DNA of 64,000 nt, from NCBI RefSeq assembly GCF_900155645.1, contig NZ_LT706985.1:310001-374000 (forward strand), given 5' to 3'. Under the pieces are notes generated by a model that saw only the letters and a program-made list of their open reading frames with translations, ran no database searches and was not told where the DNA came from. Every line of letters begins with the position of its first letter. Positions within the stretch are counted from its first letter, which is position 1. The position numbers and the translations under genes were made by a program. The stretch comes from Vaginimicrobium propionicum (lineage in GTDB: Bacteria; Actinomycetota; Actinomycetes; Propionibacteriales; Propionibacteriaceae). Positions 28,524 to 38,239 of the stretch are shown here, piece by piece.

Positions 28524-29915
28524 TTGAGACAATCTTGCAATGTGGAGTCAAATAATAAATCCTTAGCCGCACCGGCCTGGTTGACGGTTCCTGGCGATCT
28601 TAATGCCCTTGACGAAAAGATATGGCCGAAAAATTGTTGCCGCGTTGGTGGGGTTATCCACTTGGGTGGGATAGGCCTTGACCAGGTTGCAAAGAAACTT
28701 TCTACGCCCATCTATTTACTAGATGAGGATGATTTTTTAACTCGAGCTAAGGCGTTTAGAGATGCCTTCAGCGGTTGGAAAGTTTGTTATGCCTCAAAAG
28801 CATTCTTATCTAAAACCGTCGCTCGTTGGGTTAAAGAGGTTGGGCTTTCACTTGATGTTTGTAGCGGTGGTGAGCTGGAGATAGCCCTAAAAGCTGGTTT
28901 CGATGCGGCAAATATTGGATTCCACGGAAATAACAAATCAGTGGCTGAGCTAACCCGCGCCTTAGAAGTGGGCGTTGGACGGATAATTGTAGACTCTAAT
29001 GATGAGATAGCAAGGTTAAAGAAACTTAGCGCTGAATTAAAAATCTCGGCAAATGTCCTGGTCAGGGTTACTCCTGGGGTTCATGCCAGCACTCACGAAT
29101 ACATCGCTACCGCTCACGAGGATCAAAAGTTTGGGTTCTCTATTGCATCAGGACAAGCAATGGAAGCACTGCTGGCATGTCATGAAGCGCGGGGCATAAA
29201 CCTACTTGGTATCCACTGCCACATTGGCTCACAGATTTTCGATACTGCCGGTTTTGAGGTTGCTGCTAAACGAACTTTGAAGTTGGCGCGAGACTTTTAT
29301 GACCTGACTGGAACATCTATAGCTGAACTCGACTTAGGTGGCGGTTTCGGCGTCGCTTATACCAGCCAGGATGCCCCACTTACTCCTACAGAATTAGCTC
29401 AGCGATTAAATCGCATAGTCGATGAGCAAACTGGTGAACTGCAAATTCCTAAACCCCAACTGTCTATAGAGCCCGGAAGATCTATTGTCGGTCCAGCTGG
29501 TCTGGCTCTCTACACTGTAGGCACAGTAAAACAAGTGCACGTCGATGGCGGTATTCGCTATTACATCAGTATCGACGGGGGAATGAGCGATAATATCCGG
29601 CCAGCCTTATATGGGGCGGACTACACCTGTGCACTAGCTAATCGTATTTCCACAGCTAAACCCGTATTATCAAGGGTCGTTGGTAAACATTGCGAGGGCG
29701 GGGATATCGTTGTTCATGATGTTTATCTACCAGCTGACGTTGCAGCGGGAGACTTGATCGCAGTACCAAACTGCGGGGCATATTCAAGAGCTATGGCCTC
29801 TAACTACAATCAAGTGCCTAGACCCGGTGTGGCGGCAGTCAAAGATGGCAAAATTCAAATGTTGATTCGTAGCGAGACAATAGCTGATTTGCTCTCGTTG
29901 GATGTCGGTGATTAA
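28524..29915 (+). CDS. lysA: Diaminopimelate decarboxylase
   Basis: PLP enzyme making lysine from meso-diaminopimelate, 463 residues. It has VCYASKAFLSK (PLP Lys), DVCSGGELEIAL, GFHGNNKS, LGIHCHIGSQI, DLGGGFGVAY, EPGRSIVGPAG and KHCEGGD (the family C-E-S/G-x-D dimer-interface motif). The TTG at 28524 has GGTGA 6 bases upstream; the GTG at 28542 is an alternative. It is followed 9 bases later by hom, forming a lysine/threonine-branch unit lysA-hom-thrH. Confidence 0.96.
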   Translation: MRQSCNVESNNKSLAAPAWLTVPGDLNALDEKIWPKNCCRVGGVIHLGGIGLDQVAKKLSTPIYLLDEDDFLTRAKAFRDAFSGWKVCYASKAFLSKTVARWVKEVGLSLDVCSGGELEIALKAGFDAANIGFHGNNKSVAELTRALEVGVGRIIVDSNDEIARLKKLSAELKISANVLVRVTPGVHASTHEYIATAHEDQKFGFSIASGQAMEALLACHEARGINLLGIHCHIGSQIFDTAGFEVAAKRTLKLARDFYDLTGTSIAELDLGGGFGVAYTSQDAPLTPTELAQRLNRIVDEQTGELQIPKPQLSIEPGRSIVGPAGLALYTVGTVKQVHVDGGIRYYISIDGGMSDNIRPALYGADYTCALANRISTAKPVLSRVVGKHCEGGDIVVHDVYLPADVAAGDLIAVPNCGAYSRAMASNYNQVPRPGVAAVKDGKIQMLIRSETIADLLSLDVGD

Positions 29916-29924
29916 AGGAAAGCA

Positions 29925-31226
29925 ATGACACAATCCGATCAGCCCCTGAAAGTAGCCCTAATAGGGGCCGGGACGGTAGGTAGCCAGGTAGCAAAAATCC
30001 TGTTAGAGCAATCAAAAGAATTTGCCCTAAGGGTAGGACGTCCGCTTGAGCTTGCCGGTGTGGGAGTACGCGATGGGTCTAAAGCACGCCCAGGTATTCC
30101 ATCCGAATTAATCACCACCGACACTCTCCAGTTAGTTTCACGGCCAGATATCGACATTGTTGTTGAGCTAATGGGTGGAGTAGAGCCTGCTAAAGACTTT
30201 GTACTATCCGCAATTCACGCCGGAAAATCCGTAGTTACCGGCAACAAGGCGCTGCTATCGCAATATGGTGATGAGATTTTTTCGGCCGCTGATGATGCAC
30301 AAGTCGATGTCTATTTTGAAGCGGCTGTTGCGGGTGCAATACCAATTGTTCGTCCGCTGCGTGAGTCTTTGGTGGGTGACTCTGTTAAAAAAGTTATGGG
30401 GATCGTCAACGGGACAACGAATTACATCCTCGACAAGATGACTACGCAGGGTGCTGATTATGACACTGCTTTGAAACGCGCTCAAGAATTGGGTTATGCA
30501 GAGGCTGACCCTAGTGCTGATGTAACAGGTGCAGATGCCGCAGCTAAAGCAGCCATCCTTGCCAGCTTGGCCTTTCGTTGCCCCGTATCAATAACTGACG
30601 TTTATTGTGAGGGCATAACTGAAGTTAGCCGAAGCGAGATTGCTGCCGCTAGGTCAGTTGATTGCACCGTCAAACTTATCGCTAGAGCAGAAATTGTCGA
30701 TGGTCGCATCCAAGTGTGCGTTCACCCGACGATGGTGGCTAACGATCACCCGTTGGCGGGGGTGTCTGGAGCTAATAACGCCATTTTTGTTGAGGCTGAG
30801 GCTGCCGGCCAGTTGATGTTTATGGGTCCAGGGGCAGGTGGACGCCCGACGGCTAGCGCTGTTGTCGGTGATTTGGTTACCGTGGCCAGGAATCGACTGT
30901 CTGAATATTCCACCCCGCTAAGAGCCGGCTATCGGTCACGCCCGATAGCCGATATTGGGGAGACTCGCACTCGTTATTTCTTATTGATGGACGTTCATGA
31001 TCGCCCAGGCGTGTTAGCTGAAGTGGGTGCCACTTTTGCCAAGCACGGCATATCGGTGCGCTCTCTTCAGCAATCGGCTGGTGATGGCTCCAGCGGACGG
31101 CATGCTGGACTTGGAGTTATGACCCACGAGGTGTTTGAAAAAGACATGATGACCTGTATTAATGAATTGCGTTCGTCTGCCAGTGTGGAAAACTCGATTC
31201 GATTCATGCGGGTGGAAGGGAATTAA
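29925..31226 (+). CDS. hom: Homoserine dehydrogenase with ACT domain
   Basis: NAD(P)H-dependent reduction of aspartate semialdehyde to homoserine, the branch point to threonine and methionine. The 433-residue protein has GAGTVGSQVAKIL (dinucleotide site) and the catalytic segment with GIVNGTTNYILDKM. A Lys-rich GYAEADPSADVTG segment follows, and a C-terminal ACT domain (LMDVHDRPGVLAEVGATFA) is typical for feedback control by threonine. AAAGGAAAGCA precedes the ATG. The next gene starts one base after its stop. Confidence 0.96.
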   Translation: MTQSDQPLKVALIGAGTVGSQVAKILLEQSKEFALRVGRPLELAGVGVRDGSKARPGIPSELITTDTLQLVSRPDIDIVVELMGGVEPAKDFVLSAIHAGKSVVTGNKALLSQYGDEIFSAADDAQVDVYFEAAVAGAIPIVRPLRESLVGDSVKKVMGIVNGTTNYILDKMTTQGADYDTALKRAQELGYAEADPSADVTGADAAAKAAILASLAFRCPVSITDVYCEGITEVSRSEIAAARSVDCTVKLIARAEIVDGRIQVCVHPTMVANDHPLAGVSGANNAIFVEAEAAGQLMFMGPGAGGRPTASAVVGDLVTVARNRLSEYSTPLRAGYRSRPIADIGETRTRYFLLMDVHDRPGVLAEVGATFAKHGISVRSLQQSAGDGSSGRHAGLGVMTHEVFEKDMMTCINELRSSASVENSIRFMRVEGN

Positions 31227-31227
31227 C

Positions 31228-31827
31228 ATGCAGGTCGCTTGTCTTGATCTAGAGGGTGTGTTGGTTCCAGAAATCTGGATAAATGTTGCCGAGGCTACCG
31301 GCATAAAAGAGCTTGAGTTAACTACTAGAGATATCAGCGACTATGACGAGCTAATGCGTTACCGGCTACGTATTTTGGACGAAAAACAGTTGAAGTTAGC
31401 CGATATTACTTCGGTCATTTCCACTCTTAATCCGCTGCCGGGAGCAAGAGAGTTTCTTGATTGGCTACGAGAGCATTTTCAGGTAATTATCTTGTCGGAT
31501 ACCTTCTACCAATTTGCCCGCCCGTTGATGGAAAAGTTGGGGCAGCCGACCTTGTTCTGCCACGATTTAGAGATTGATGACCAGGGACGTATCTGCGACT
31601 ATCGGTTAAGAATGGCAGATCAGAAACGCCAAGCTGTGGCAGCCTTACAGCGATTGAACTTTAAGTGTGTGGCAACCGGAGATTCATATAACGACACGTC
31701 TATGTTGGCGCAAGCAGACACTGGGATTCTTTTTAATCCGCCAGCTAAGGTTGCCGATGAATTTCCGCAATTTCCCCTGGCTCGAGACCATGACGAGTTA
31801 AGAGCGTTATTCGCCAACGTTTTGTAG
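31228..31827 (+). CDS. thrH: Phosphoserine phosphatase/homoserine phosphotransferase (ThrH-like HAD protein)
   Basis: HAD-superfamily phosphatase of about 199 residues. It matches the ThrH type of Pseudomonas closely: ACLDLEGVLVPEIWI (Asp7 nucleophile, with Glu9 in place of the usual second Asp) and TTRDISDYDELM. It also has LSDTFYQF and GDSYNDTSML (metal-binding Asp). ThrH dephosphorylates phosphoserine and can transfer the phosphate to homoserine. The ATG at 31228 has GGAAGGG 7 bases upstream and begins one base after the hom stop. That placement suggests it supplies phosphohomoserine for threonine synthesis, or serine. No thrB or thrC lies in the window. Confidence 0.88.
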   Translation: MQVACLDLEGVLVPEIWINVAEATGIKELELTTRDISDYDELMRYRLRILDEKQLKLADITSVISTLNPLPGAREFLDWLREHFQVIILSDTFYQFARPLMEKLGQPTLFCHDLEIDDQGRICDYRLRMADQKRQAVAALQRLNFKCVATGDSYNDTSMLAQADTGILFNPPAKVADEFPQFPLARDHDELRALFANVL

Positions 31828-32016
31828 CGACACCCCGTTAAGTATTAGCGCTCAATTGGCAGTTCGGCTATAGTGAAGAAACGCCGAAACGGTTATGCAA
31901 TTCGGTAAACCGTGCGCTAACAAATCTTAAAGTGGCACGGATCCACAGCTAATAATTATGGCTACCTCAGCTTGGGTTATGCATTATTTGACGCATATCA
32001 CCCGAAAGGATTCCTG
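31828..32016 (+). promoter_or_regulatory. Long rho leader with candidate -10 element
   Basis: This 189-base gap precedes rho. TATAGT at 31869-31874 is a fair -10 hexamer, with only a poor -35 (TTAGCG) 18 bases upstream. Downstream, CCGAA...TTCGG and ACGGTT...AACCGT can form short nested stems. The resulting leader of ~135 bases would suit rho autoregulation, which is known in other bacteria, but nothing here proves it. Confidence 0.35.
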
Positions 32017-33714
32017 GTGAGCGAAAATACCAATGCGACTACAACCGGCATCGACGGTTTGAATGTCGCCGAGCTTAAACGCATGGCTTCTGCCTTAGGC
32101 ATTAAGGGTGCGGCGAAGTTACGTAAAGCAGAACTGATTGCAGCTATAACCGCCAACTCGTCGCATTCACTTCAAGGTGAATCGGCTGCGAAGAAGGCTG
32201 AAGAACCTTCTAAGGATCAATCGGTATCACAATCAACTACTGACCAATCACAGCCAGCTCCAAAGCTGTCTAGACGTCAACGAGCAGCAGTCAAGGCTAG
32301 CCAGAACGCCAAGCCAGCAGATGAAAGCTCGGCTTCTACCACAGCTGAGGTCGGAGCTAGGATGGCTGCGCTATCGCAGGATCCGCAGGTTCAAGAACGG
32401 CTACGTCAGCGTGAAGCCAAGCGTGTCGAGTCTGGCGTTACCGATGTAAATGGACAGCGACCGCCGGCGGTTAGCTCACAAAATGGCCAGGAAAATTCTT
32501 CGCGCAGATCCCGTCATCGCCGCCAGCGTGATCGTGGTTCAAGACGCTCGCGCGACTCAGTGGACGAGACAATCCGCGAGGACGATGTTTTAATCGAAAC
32601 TAAAGGCATTTTAGACGTGCTCGACAGTTATGCCTTCGTGCGCACCCAAGGATATCTAGCCAGTCCGCAGGACGCTTACGTTTCTATGTCAATGGTACGT
32701 AAGTATGGCCTACGCAAGGGCGATGTCGTTTCTGGTGCTGTTAGGCAACAGCGCGAAGGAGAGCGTAGAGAAAAATTCTCTCCGCTGGTTCGGATAGATA
32801 CTATTAACGGACAAGACCCAGAAGTAGCTAAAACTCGTCCTGACTTCAATAAGCTCACTCCGCTTTACCCGCAAGAGCGGTTGCGGATGGAGACTACTCC
32901 AACTGAAATGACGGGTCGGATTATTGATCTGGTCTCCCCAATTGGTAAGGGGCAGCGTGGACTGATAGTTAGCCCTCCGAAAGCCGGCAAAACGATGGCC
33001 ATGCAGGCAATCGCTAATGCCATAACTACAAACAACCCAGAAGTTCACTTAATGGTGGTCTTGGTTGACGAGCGTCCAGAAGAAGTTACCGATTTCCAGC
33101 GCACCACATCGGGCGAAGTGATTGCCTCGACCTTCGATAGGCCAGCATCTGATCATACTGCTATTGCTGAGTTGGCAATTGAACGAGCCAAGCGCATCGT
33201 TGAAATGGGTCGAGATGTGGTTATTCTGTTGGACGGAATTACCCGCCTTGGGCGAGCTTATAACCTTGCTGCTCCGGCATCTGGACGAATCCTTTCGGGC
33301 GGCGTCGACTCGGCTGCGTTATATCCGCCGAAGAAATTCTTTGGTGCGGCGCGCAATATCGAAAATGGTGGCTCGCTAACTATTTTGGCAACTGCGCTAG
33401 TTGAGACCGGATCCAAGATGGATGAGGTTATCTTCGAAGAGTTCAAAGGTACTGGAAATATGGAGCTTAGACTTTCCAGACAGCTGGCTGATAAGCGCAT
33501 TTTCCCAGCCATAAATGTCGAATCTTCCGGTACTCGCCGTGAAGAGCTCTTGTCGGCTCGCCACGAGCTAGACATCATTTGGAAGTTGCGTAGAGTACTA
33601 GCAGGGGCAGATGATCAGCAGGCTTTAGAGACTTTGTTGAAGAGAATGCGCAAAACTCGCTCTAATGCAGAGTTTTTGGTGCTCATCTCTAAGACGACGC
33701 CAGGATCTGACTAG
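32017..33714 (+). CDS. rho: Transcription termination factor Rho
   Basis: RNA-dependent ATPase/helicase that ends transcription, about 565 residues. The Rho_N domain is at ~14-45 (LNVAELKRMASALG), then a long Ser/Gln/Arg-rich, probably disordered insertion (~50-185) as in other actinobacterial Rho. A cold-shock RNA-binding domain follows (GILDVLDSYAFVRT). The ATPase has SPPKAGKT (Walker A) and LVDERPEEVTDF. I chose GTG 32017, with AAAGGA 6 bases upstream; an in-frame TTG at 31972 is less likely. Confidence 0.97.
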   Translation: MSENTNATTTGIDGLNVAELKRMASALGIKGAAKLRKAELIAAITANSSHSLQGESAAKKAEEPSKDQSVSQSTTDQSQPAPKLSRRQRAAVKASQNAKPADESSASTTAEVGARMAALSQDPQVQERLRQREAKRVESGVTDVNGQRPPAVSSQNGQENSSRRSRHRRQRDRGSRRSRDSVDETIREDDVLIETKGILDVLDSYAFVRTQGYLASPQDAYVSMSMVRKYGLRKGDVVSGAVRQQREGERREKFSPLVRIDTINGQDPEVAKTRPDFNKLTPLYPQERLRMETTPTEMTGRIIDLVSPIGKGQRGLIVSPPKAGKTMAMQAIANAITTNNPEVHLMVVLVDERPEEVTDFQRTTSGEVIASTFDRPASDHTAIAELAIERAKRIVEMGRDVVILLDGITRLGRAYNLAAPASGRILSGGVDSAALYPPKKFFGAARNIENGGSLTILATALVETGSKMDEVIFEEFKGTGNMELRLSRQLADKRIFPAINVESSGTRREELLSARHELDIIWKLRRVLAGADDQQALETLLKRMRKTRSNAEFLVLISKTTPGSD

Positions 33715-33816
33715 CAAGATTTTATGTTGACGGCTCAATGAGCTAATATCATCCCTCGGTTCCGGTTCACGTCCTGGCCGATTGGGCGACCCGGCGACCA
33801 AAGACAGGAGAAACTA

Positions 33817-34032
33817 ATGAAGCAGGGAATACACCCCGAATATCACACCGTTAAGGTGGTGTGCACTTGCGGGAATTCTTTCGAGACCCGCTCCACATTC
33901 TCGGGTAACACTATGAGCGCTGACGTTTGCGCGGCATGTCACCCCTTCTACACCGGTAAGCAGAAGATTCTAGATACCGGTGGTCGTGTTGCTCGCTTCG
34001 AGCGTCGCTACGGCAAGAAGCGCACCAAGTAA
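33817..34032 (+). CDS. rpmE: 50S ribosomal protein L31 (zinc-binding type)
   Basis: Large-subunit ribosomal protein, 71 residues. It keeps the four cysteines of the zinc-binding (C+) form: CTC near the N-terminus and CAAC before HPFYTGKQK. The zinc-free form usually under Zur control is the other paralogue. AGGAGA lies 5 bases before the ATG. It is followed by a strong terminator hairpin, so it is likely expressed apart from prfA. The gap 33715-33816 has TTGACG and TAATAT but only 11 bases apart, so I do not call a promoter there. Confidence 0.97.
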   Translation: MKQGIHPEYHTVKVVCTCGNSFETRSTFSGNTMSADVCAACHPFYTGKQKILDTGGRVARFERRYGKKRTK

Positions 34033-34042
34033 CTTCATCGAT

Positions 34043-34078
34043 CAGGCGCCGAAACTTTTCTCGGCGCCTGTTTATTAT
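34043..34078 (+). terminator. Intrinsic terminator after rpmE
   Basis: A 10-bp GC-rich stem (CAGGCGCCGA with TCGGCGCCTG) has an 8-base loop and is followed directly by TTTATTAT. This is the best textbook terminator in the window. It separates rpmE from the prfA-to-atp run. Confidence 0.88.
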
Positions 34079-34104
34079 CGGCGGTATCAGATTTAGGGGC
34101 AGTC

Positions 34105-35175
34105 ATGTTTGAACAGGCGCAACCATTGCGTGACGAATACCGCCAAATCACGGCAAAAATGTCTGATCCGCAAGTGATGGCTGATCAGTCCAAGTCCAGG
34201 CGCATTGGACGTCGCTTTGCTCAGCTAGGCCCGATTATTAAGGCGCTAGATGACAATGACAAACTGAGTGCCGACCTTGAGGCAGCTAAAGAATTGGCGG
34301 CTGATGATCCAGATTTCCAGGCTGAAGCCGAGAAAATCCAGCAGGCGTTAAACGAAAACGTCGACAAGTTGACTACGCTTTTGGCTCCCAGAGATCCAAA
34401 TGATGCCAACGACGCAATTTTAGAAATCAAGTCTGGTGAAGGTGGCGAAGAATCTGCACTATTCGCCGGTGATTTACTGAATATGTATCTGCGCTACGGC
34501 GAAGAACGCGGTTGGAAAGTCGAGACTCTCGAATCAGAACAAACTGATTTAGGGGGCTACAAATCGGTCACCTTAGCTTTTCGTAGCAGTGGAAACGACC
34601 CTGAAAATGCTCCTTATGGAGTTCTCAAATTCGAAGGTGGCGTTCACCGAGTCCAACGAGTGCCGATAACTGAATCTCAAGGACGCATACACACTTCTGC
34701 AGCCGGCGTGTTAGTCATGCCAGATGTGGAGCCAGATGAGGTTGAGATCGATGAAGGAGATCTACGCATCGACGTCTACCGTTCATCAGGGAAAGGCGGA
34801 CAAGGGGTCAACACTACTGATTCTGCTGTGCGTATCACTCACTTGCCAACTGGCATTGTGGTGACTTGCCAGGATGAGCGTTCCCAACTGCAGAATCGTG
34901 AGTCCGCGATGCGTATTTTGCGAGCCAGAATGGTGGCTCAACAAGAATTGGAGGCCGCCCAGCAAGCAGCAGACGCGCGCAAATCTCAAGTTCGCACGGT
35001 AGATAGGTCAGAACGTATTCGTACCTATAATTTTCCCGAAAATAGAATTACTGATCACCGAATCGGCTTTAAGGCGCACAATCTCGATCAAGTCTTGAAC
35101 GGTGAGTTGGGGCCAGTAATCGAGGCTCTTCAAGCTGCTGATCTGGCTGAGCGTCTTGAACATGTTGGGAAATGA
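34105..35175 (+). CDS. prfA: Peptide chain release factor 1
   Basis: Recognises UAA/UAG stop codons and triggers peptide release, 356 residues. The catalytic GGQ loop is in [17 protein letters not shown], and the RF1 type is supported by the co-located prmC methyltransferase that modifies this glutamine. The codon-recognition region carries a P.T-like tripeptide in [11 protein letters not shown]. It heads a run of about 11.7 kb in which genes overlap or are separated by at most ~28 bases. Its stop overlaps the prmC ATG. Confidence 0.97.
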   Translation: MFEQAQPLRDEYRQITAKMSDPQVMADQSKSRRIGRRFAQLGPIIKALDDNDKLSADLEAAKELAADDPDFQAEAEKIQQALNENVDKLTTLLAPRDPNDANDAILEIKSGEGGEESALFAGDLLNMYLRYGEERGWKVETLESEQTDLGGYKSVTLAFRSSGNDPENAPYGVLKFEGGVHRVQRVPITESQGRIHTSAAGVLVMPDVEPDEVEIDEGDLRIDVYRSSGKGGQGVNTTDSAVRITHLPTGIVVTCQDERSQLQNRESAMRILRARMVAQQELEAAQQAADARKSQVRTVDRSERIRTYNFPENRITDHRIGFKAHNLDQVLNGELGPVIEALQAADLAERLEHVGK

Positions 35176-36035
35176 AAACCGTTGACAAATCGACTGTAAG
35201 TTCGCTGATCGCATGGGCAAACAGGGAACTTAGCGCCGCTGGAGTGGAATCTGGTTCGGTAGAAGCTAGACAGCTATTTCGCTACGCCAGTGGGCTGACA
35301 AACACTCAAATGTTGAGCGTAAATTATGTTTCTGATGAGGTTGCGAAACACTTCAAAGAGTTAATCGCCAGTAGGGCAGACGGTATTCCTACTCAGCATC
35401 TGATCGGCAAAGTTGGGTTCAGGTATGTAGAAGTAGATGTTGGTCCTGGAGTTTTTATTCCGCGCCCAGAAACTGAATTAGTCGCTGGATTTGCTATTTC
35501 AGTTTGTCGTAACATCAAAAACCCAAGGGTGATTGAGCTGTGCGCCGGTAGTGGAGCTATTTCAAAAGCTATCGCTAATGAGGTCTGCCAAGTTGATCTG
35601 ACAGCTGTTGAGATTAGCGATCCTGCTTTAGCGTATTTACGTGGAAATCTTCGTGAGACTAATGCCAAAATTATCGCTGGCGATTTTAATCAGCTGCTAA
35701 ATCACTACAATGGTTTAGCTAACAGCTTTGACGTAGTGGTAGCAAATCCGCCCTATATTCCCGATAGTGCTGACCTTAGCGAAATAGTCAAGAAAGACCC
35801 AGCGATTGCTTTATTTGGTGGTAGTGATGGGTTGGATATCATCCGACAGTTAGTGCCCGTGGCACGCGAATTACTGAAACCGGGTGGTTGGCTCGTGGTT
35901 GAACATGACGACACGCACCGAAATCTGATAACCGAATTTGTGGAAAATGTCGGCGGCTTCTGCAAGATTTTGGATCATGATGATCTCAACGGCAGGCCAA
36001 GATTTCTTACAGCGTGTCGGATCGGGGAGCGATAA
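35172..36035 (+). CDS. prmC: Release factor glutamine N5-methyltransferase
   Basis: SAM-dependent methyltransferase that methylates the GGQ glutamine of release factors, 287 residues. Visible are [26 protein letters not shown] (family substrate-binding segment), [16 protein letters not shown] (SAM site) and VVANPPYIP (catalytic NPPY). The ATG overlaps the prfA stop (ATGA). The stop shares a base with the tsaC start (TAATG). Confidence 0.96.
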   Translation: MKTVDKSTVSSLIAWANRELSAAGVESGSVEARQLFRYASGLTNTQMLSVNYVSDEVAKHFKELIASRADGIPTQHLIGKVGFRYVEVDVGPGVFIPRPETELVAGFAISVCRNIKNPRVIELCAGSGAISKAIANEVCQVDLTAVEISDPALAYLRGNLRETNAKIIAGDFNQLLNHYNGLANSFDVVVANPPYIPDSADLSEIVKKDPAIALFGGSDGLDIIRQLVPVARELLKPGGWLVVEHDDTHRNLITEFVENVGGFCKILDHDDLNGRPRFLTACRIGER

Positions 36036-36688
36036 TGCTAATTAATTTGATGAAATGCAAGGAAGAGGCATTGCAGAGAGCCAAAGCGGCTGTACAAGAT
36101 GGACTTTGCATTGTCTTGCCAACTGATACGGTTTATGGCATCGGTGCGGACGCTTTTTCGGCCTCAGCCGTCCAGACTCTGCTGAACGCTAAACATCGTA
36201 GTCGTGATATGCCACCGCCAGTTCTGATCGCTGACGCAGATACCTTGCCGGCTATGGTGGATTCAGTTCCTGAGGCAGCACAGTCGCTGATAGATCATTT
36301 TTGGCCAGGTGCTCTAACCGTCATCTTGCCAGTCGCGTCGAAATTGCGCCTGGATTTAGGACGCACTCACGGCACTATTGCAGTGCGCGTGCCCGACCAC
36401 GATGATGCGCGAGAACTGCTTAGGATGACTGGTCCAATGGCTGTTTCTAGCGCGAATATCTCTGGACAAGATTCGGCAACAAACGTCGAGGATGCACAAC
36501 GTCAGTTGGGGGATTCGGTTGCGGTTTACCTAGATGGTGGCTCGACTCCTGGTCCTGTTCCTTCAACAATCGTCAATTTCACCACAGATCCGGAAGGTAA
36601 ACTTATTCGTTTAGGGGCGATCAGCGTAGAGCAATTGCGTCGTTGGGCTCCAAAATTAGATGCTAGCCAACTAGACTTCGTTGACTGA
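36035..36688 (+). CDS. tsaC: Threonylcarbamoyl-AMP synthase (Sua5/YrdC/TsaC family)
   Basis: Makes threonylcarbamoyl-AMP for t6A37 tRNA modification, about 217 residues, single YrdC domain without the Sua5 extension. It has LPTDTVYGIGADAF, LLNAKHRSRDMP (K-x-R ATP contact), WPGALTVIL and MAVSSANISG. I chose the ATG at 36035, preceded by GGGGAG with 5-base spacing; the in-frame ATG at 36014 lies inside prmC. The TGATG junction leads into the next gene. Confidence 0.94.
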   Translation: MLINLMKCKEEALQRAKAAVQDGLCIVLPTDTVYGIGADAFSASAVQTLLNAKHRSRDMPPPVLIADADTLPAMVDSVPEAAQSLIDHFWPGALTVILPVASKLRLDLGRTHGTIAVRVPDHDDARELLRMTGPMAVSSANISGQDSATNVEDAQRQLGDSVAVYLDGGSTPGPVPSTIVNFTTDPEGKLIRLGAISVEQLRRWAPKLDASQLDFVD

Positions 36689-37809
36689 TGCGTGAATATC
36701 TGCTTGTGATGCTGGCAAGCGCGGCAGCAACTTACCTGCTGTGTGGGTTAGCTAGAAGAATCGCCTTGAAAACTGGCGTTATGGCTAGTGTGCGCGCTCG
36801 CGACGTTCACACCCACCCAACCCCCTATCTTGGCGGAGCTGCGATGCTAGGGGGAATAGCTGTTGGGGTGTTGGTGGCCTCAAGGACACCATTCTTGTCC
36901 GCTCGCGAGGTAGTTACCCAAGATTCTTTGGGTATTTTGGTCTCCTGTACGGTTATCGCCCTCGTCGGGTTGATTGATGACTTAATTGAGTTACCGGCAG
37001 TAGCAAAAACTGCCGGTCAAATGTTGGCTGCTGGAGTGGCGGCATTGTTTGGAGTCAGACTCTACTGGATCTCTTTACCTGGTCGAATCATCGCTCTCGA
37101 CCCAGTGACGTCAATGCTAGTCACTTTAATTTTCATCTTCGTATGCGTTAACGCCATCAATTTTGTTGATGGCTTAGATGGTTTGGCTGCTGGGGTAGTG
37201 GGAATTGGAGCCGCGGCTCTATTCAGCTACACCTACGTGCTAGCTAGACTGCAACATTGGGTGTTAGCCACTACCTCGTCGCTGATCTCGGTGACGATAG
37301 TGGGGGCATGTTTGGGGTTTTTGCCACACAACTTTCATCGCGCCAAGATTTTCATGGGTGATACCGGATCTATGGTTCTTGGTTTAGCTCTGTGTAGCTC
37401 TTCACTTTCATTAACTGGCCAAATTGATTCGTCAGCGCTAAGCGCTGCAAGTGGGGTGCTACCAAATTGGTTGCCGCTGCTACTGCCATTTGCGATCATG
37501 GCAATTCCGATGGCAGACATGGTTATGGCCTATATCAGGCGCACTAATCGTGGACATTGGTGGTATGAAGCTGATAAGCAGCATCTCCACCATCGTTTAG
37601 TCAGGATGTCTCGCTCCCAGGTCAAGGCGGTGCTTATTTTGTATTCGTGGACCGCGTTAATTGCTTTTGGGATTGTTGTAGCGGGGTTGACGCAAAGCCT
37701 GATAATTCTGGTAATCGTGCTAGTGCTGTGGGCTTTAGCGGCAGTGGCGACGGCTCTATTGCTGCGTCATCTGAGACGTACCATGCCGTTGCCAGCTGGC
37801 CTAATATAA
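36688..37809 (+). CDS. wecA: Undecaprenyl-phosphate N-acetylglucosamine-1-phosphate transferase (WecA/MraY family)
   Basis: Polytopic membrane enzyme that starts wall-glycan assembly on the lipid carrier, 373 residues and about eleven helices. Family motifs are THPTPYLGGAAMLGG, GLIDDLIELP (Asp-rich), NAINFVDGLDGLAAG, KIFMGDTGSM and the HLHHRLV loop. The order prfA-prmC-tsaC-wecA-atp is well known in actinobacteria. The exact sugar cannot be told from sequence. Its ATG overlaps the tsaC stop. Confidence 0.93.
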   Translation: MREYLLVMLASAAATYLLCGLARRIALKTGVMASVRARDVHTHPTPYLGGAAMLGGIAVGVLVASRTPFLSAREVVTQDSLGILVSCTVIALVGLIDDLIELPAVAKTAGQMLAAGVAALFGVRLYWISLPGRIIALDPVTSMLVTLIFIFVCVNAINFVDGLDGLAAGVVGIGAAALFSYTYVLARLQHWVLATTSSLISVTIVGACLGFLPHNFHRAKIFMGDTGSMVLGLALCSSSLSLTGQIDSSALSAASGVLPNWLPLLLPFAIMAIPMADMVMAYIRRTNRGHWWYEADKQHLHHRLVRMSRSQVKAVLILYSWTALIAFGIVVAGLTQSLIILVIVLVLWALAAVATALLLRHLRRTMPLPAGLI

Positions 37810-37813
37810 ACAT

Positions 37814-38239
37814 ATGAATTGGCTAAAGAACATGTCGCTTCTAGCACTGTTTACTGCGTTGGGGGCTGGACTAGTAGCTTGTATAGTCGGTTTTATTATG
37901 GCCAATGCCGCTGGCTTTTTAGCTTGTTTATTTGCGGCTGGGACAGTAATTTCATTCTTCGTTTCTGGGCAGTTACTGCAAGGGTACGCGATGAGACTAG
38001 AAAATCTCGGCCTAGGCATGACGATCATTCTTTGTGGGATGGCAATTCGCGTCTCATTATTAGGGCTTATCTTCTGGGCATTAGCTCATTGGTCAGCTTT
38101 AGGCCATATGTGGTTAGTCGTTGGTGCACTAGTGGTATTGGTCGGGTGGCTTGCCGGCCTGTTAATTGGTCATTCGCGGGCTCGAATACCGGCCTACGAC
38201 ACCCCTTATACTCCATGTTCTGCAGACTCTAAACGATGA
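37814..38239 (+). CDS. AtpI-like membrane protein of the ATP synthase operon
   Basis: Small membrane protein of 141 residues with four hydrophobic segments (e.g. LALFTALGAGLVACIVGFIM, then MTIILCGMAIRVSLLGLIFW). It resembles the AtpI group that assists c-ring assembly or Mg2+/Ca2+ handling. It lies four bases after wecA and overlaps atpZ as ATGA. A second open frame over the same region (37819-38232) has none of this hydrophobic pattern. No clear ribosome site precedes the ATG, so it may depend on coupling. Confidence 0.75.
   Translation: MNWLKNMSLLALFTALGAGLVACIVGFIMANAAGFLACLFAAGTVISFFVSGQLLQGYAMRLENLGLGMTIILCGMAIRVSLLGLIFWALAHWSALGHMWLVVGALVVLVGWLAGLLIGHSRARIPAYDTPYTPCSADSKR

Noticed and set aside
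33715-33816. Promoter for rpmE from TTGACG and TAATAT
   Set aside because: The two hexamers are only 11 bases apart, which is not compatible with a standard sigma-70 spacing.
37819-38232. Open frame of 137 codons overlapping the AtpI-like gene
   Set aside because: The competing frame at 37814 has four clear membrane helices and fits the operon, while this one has no family-like pattern.
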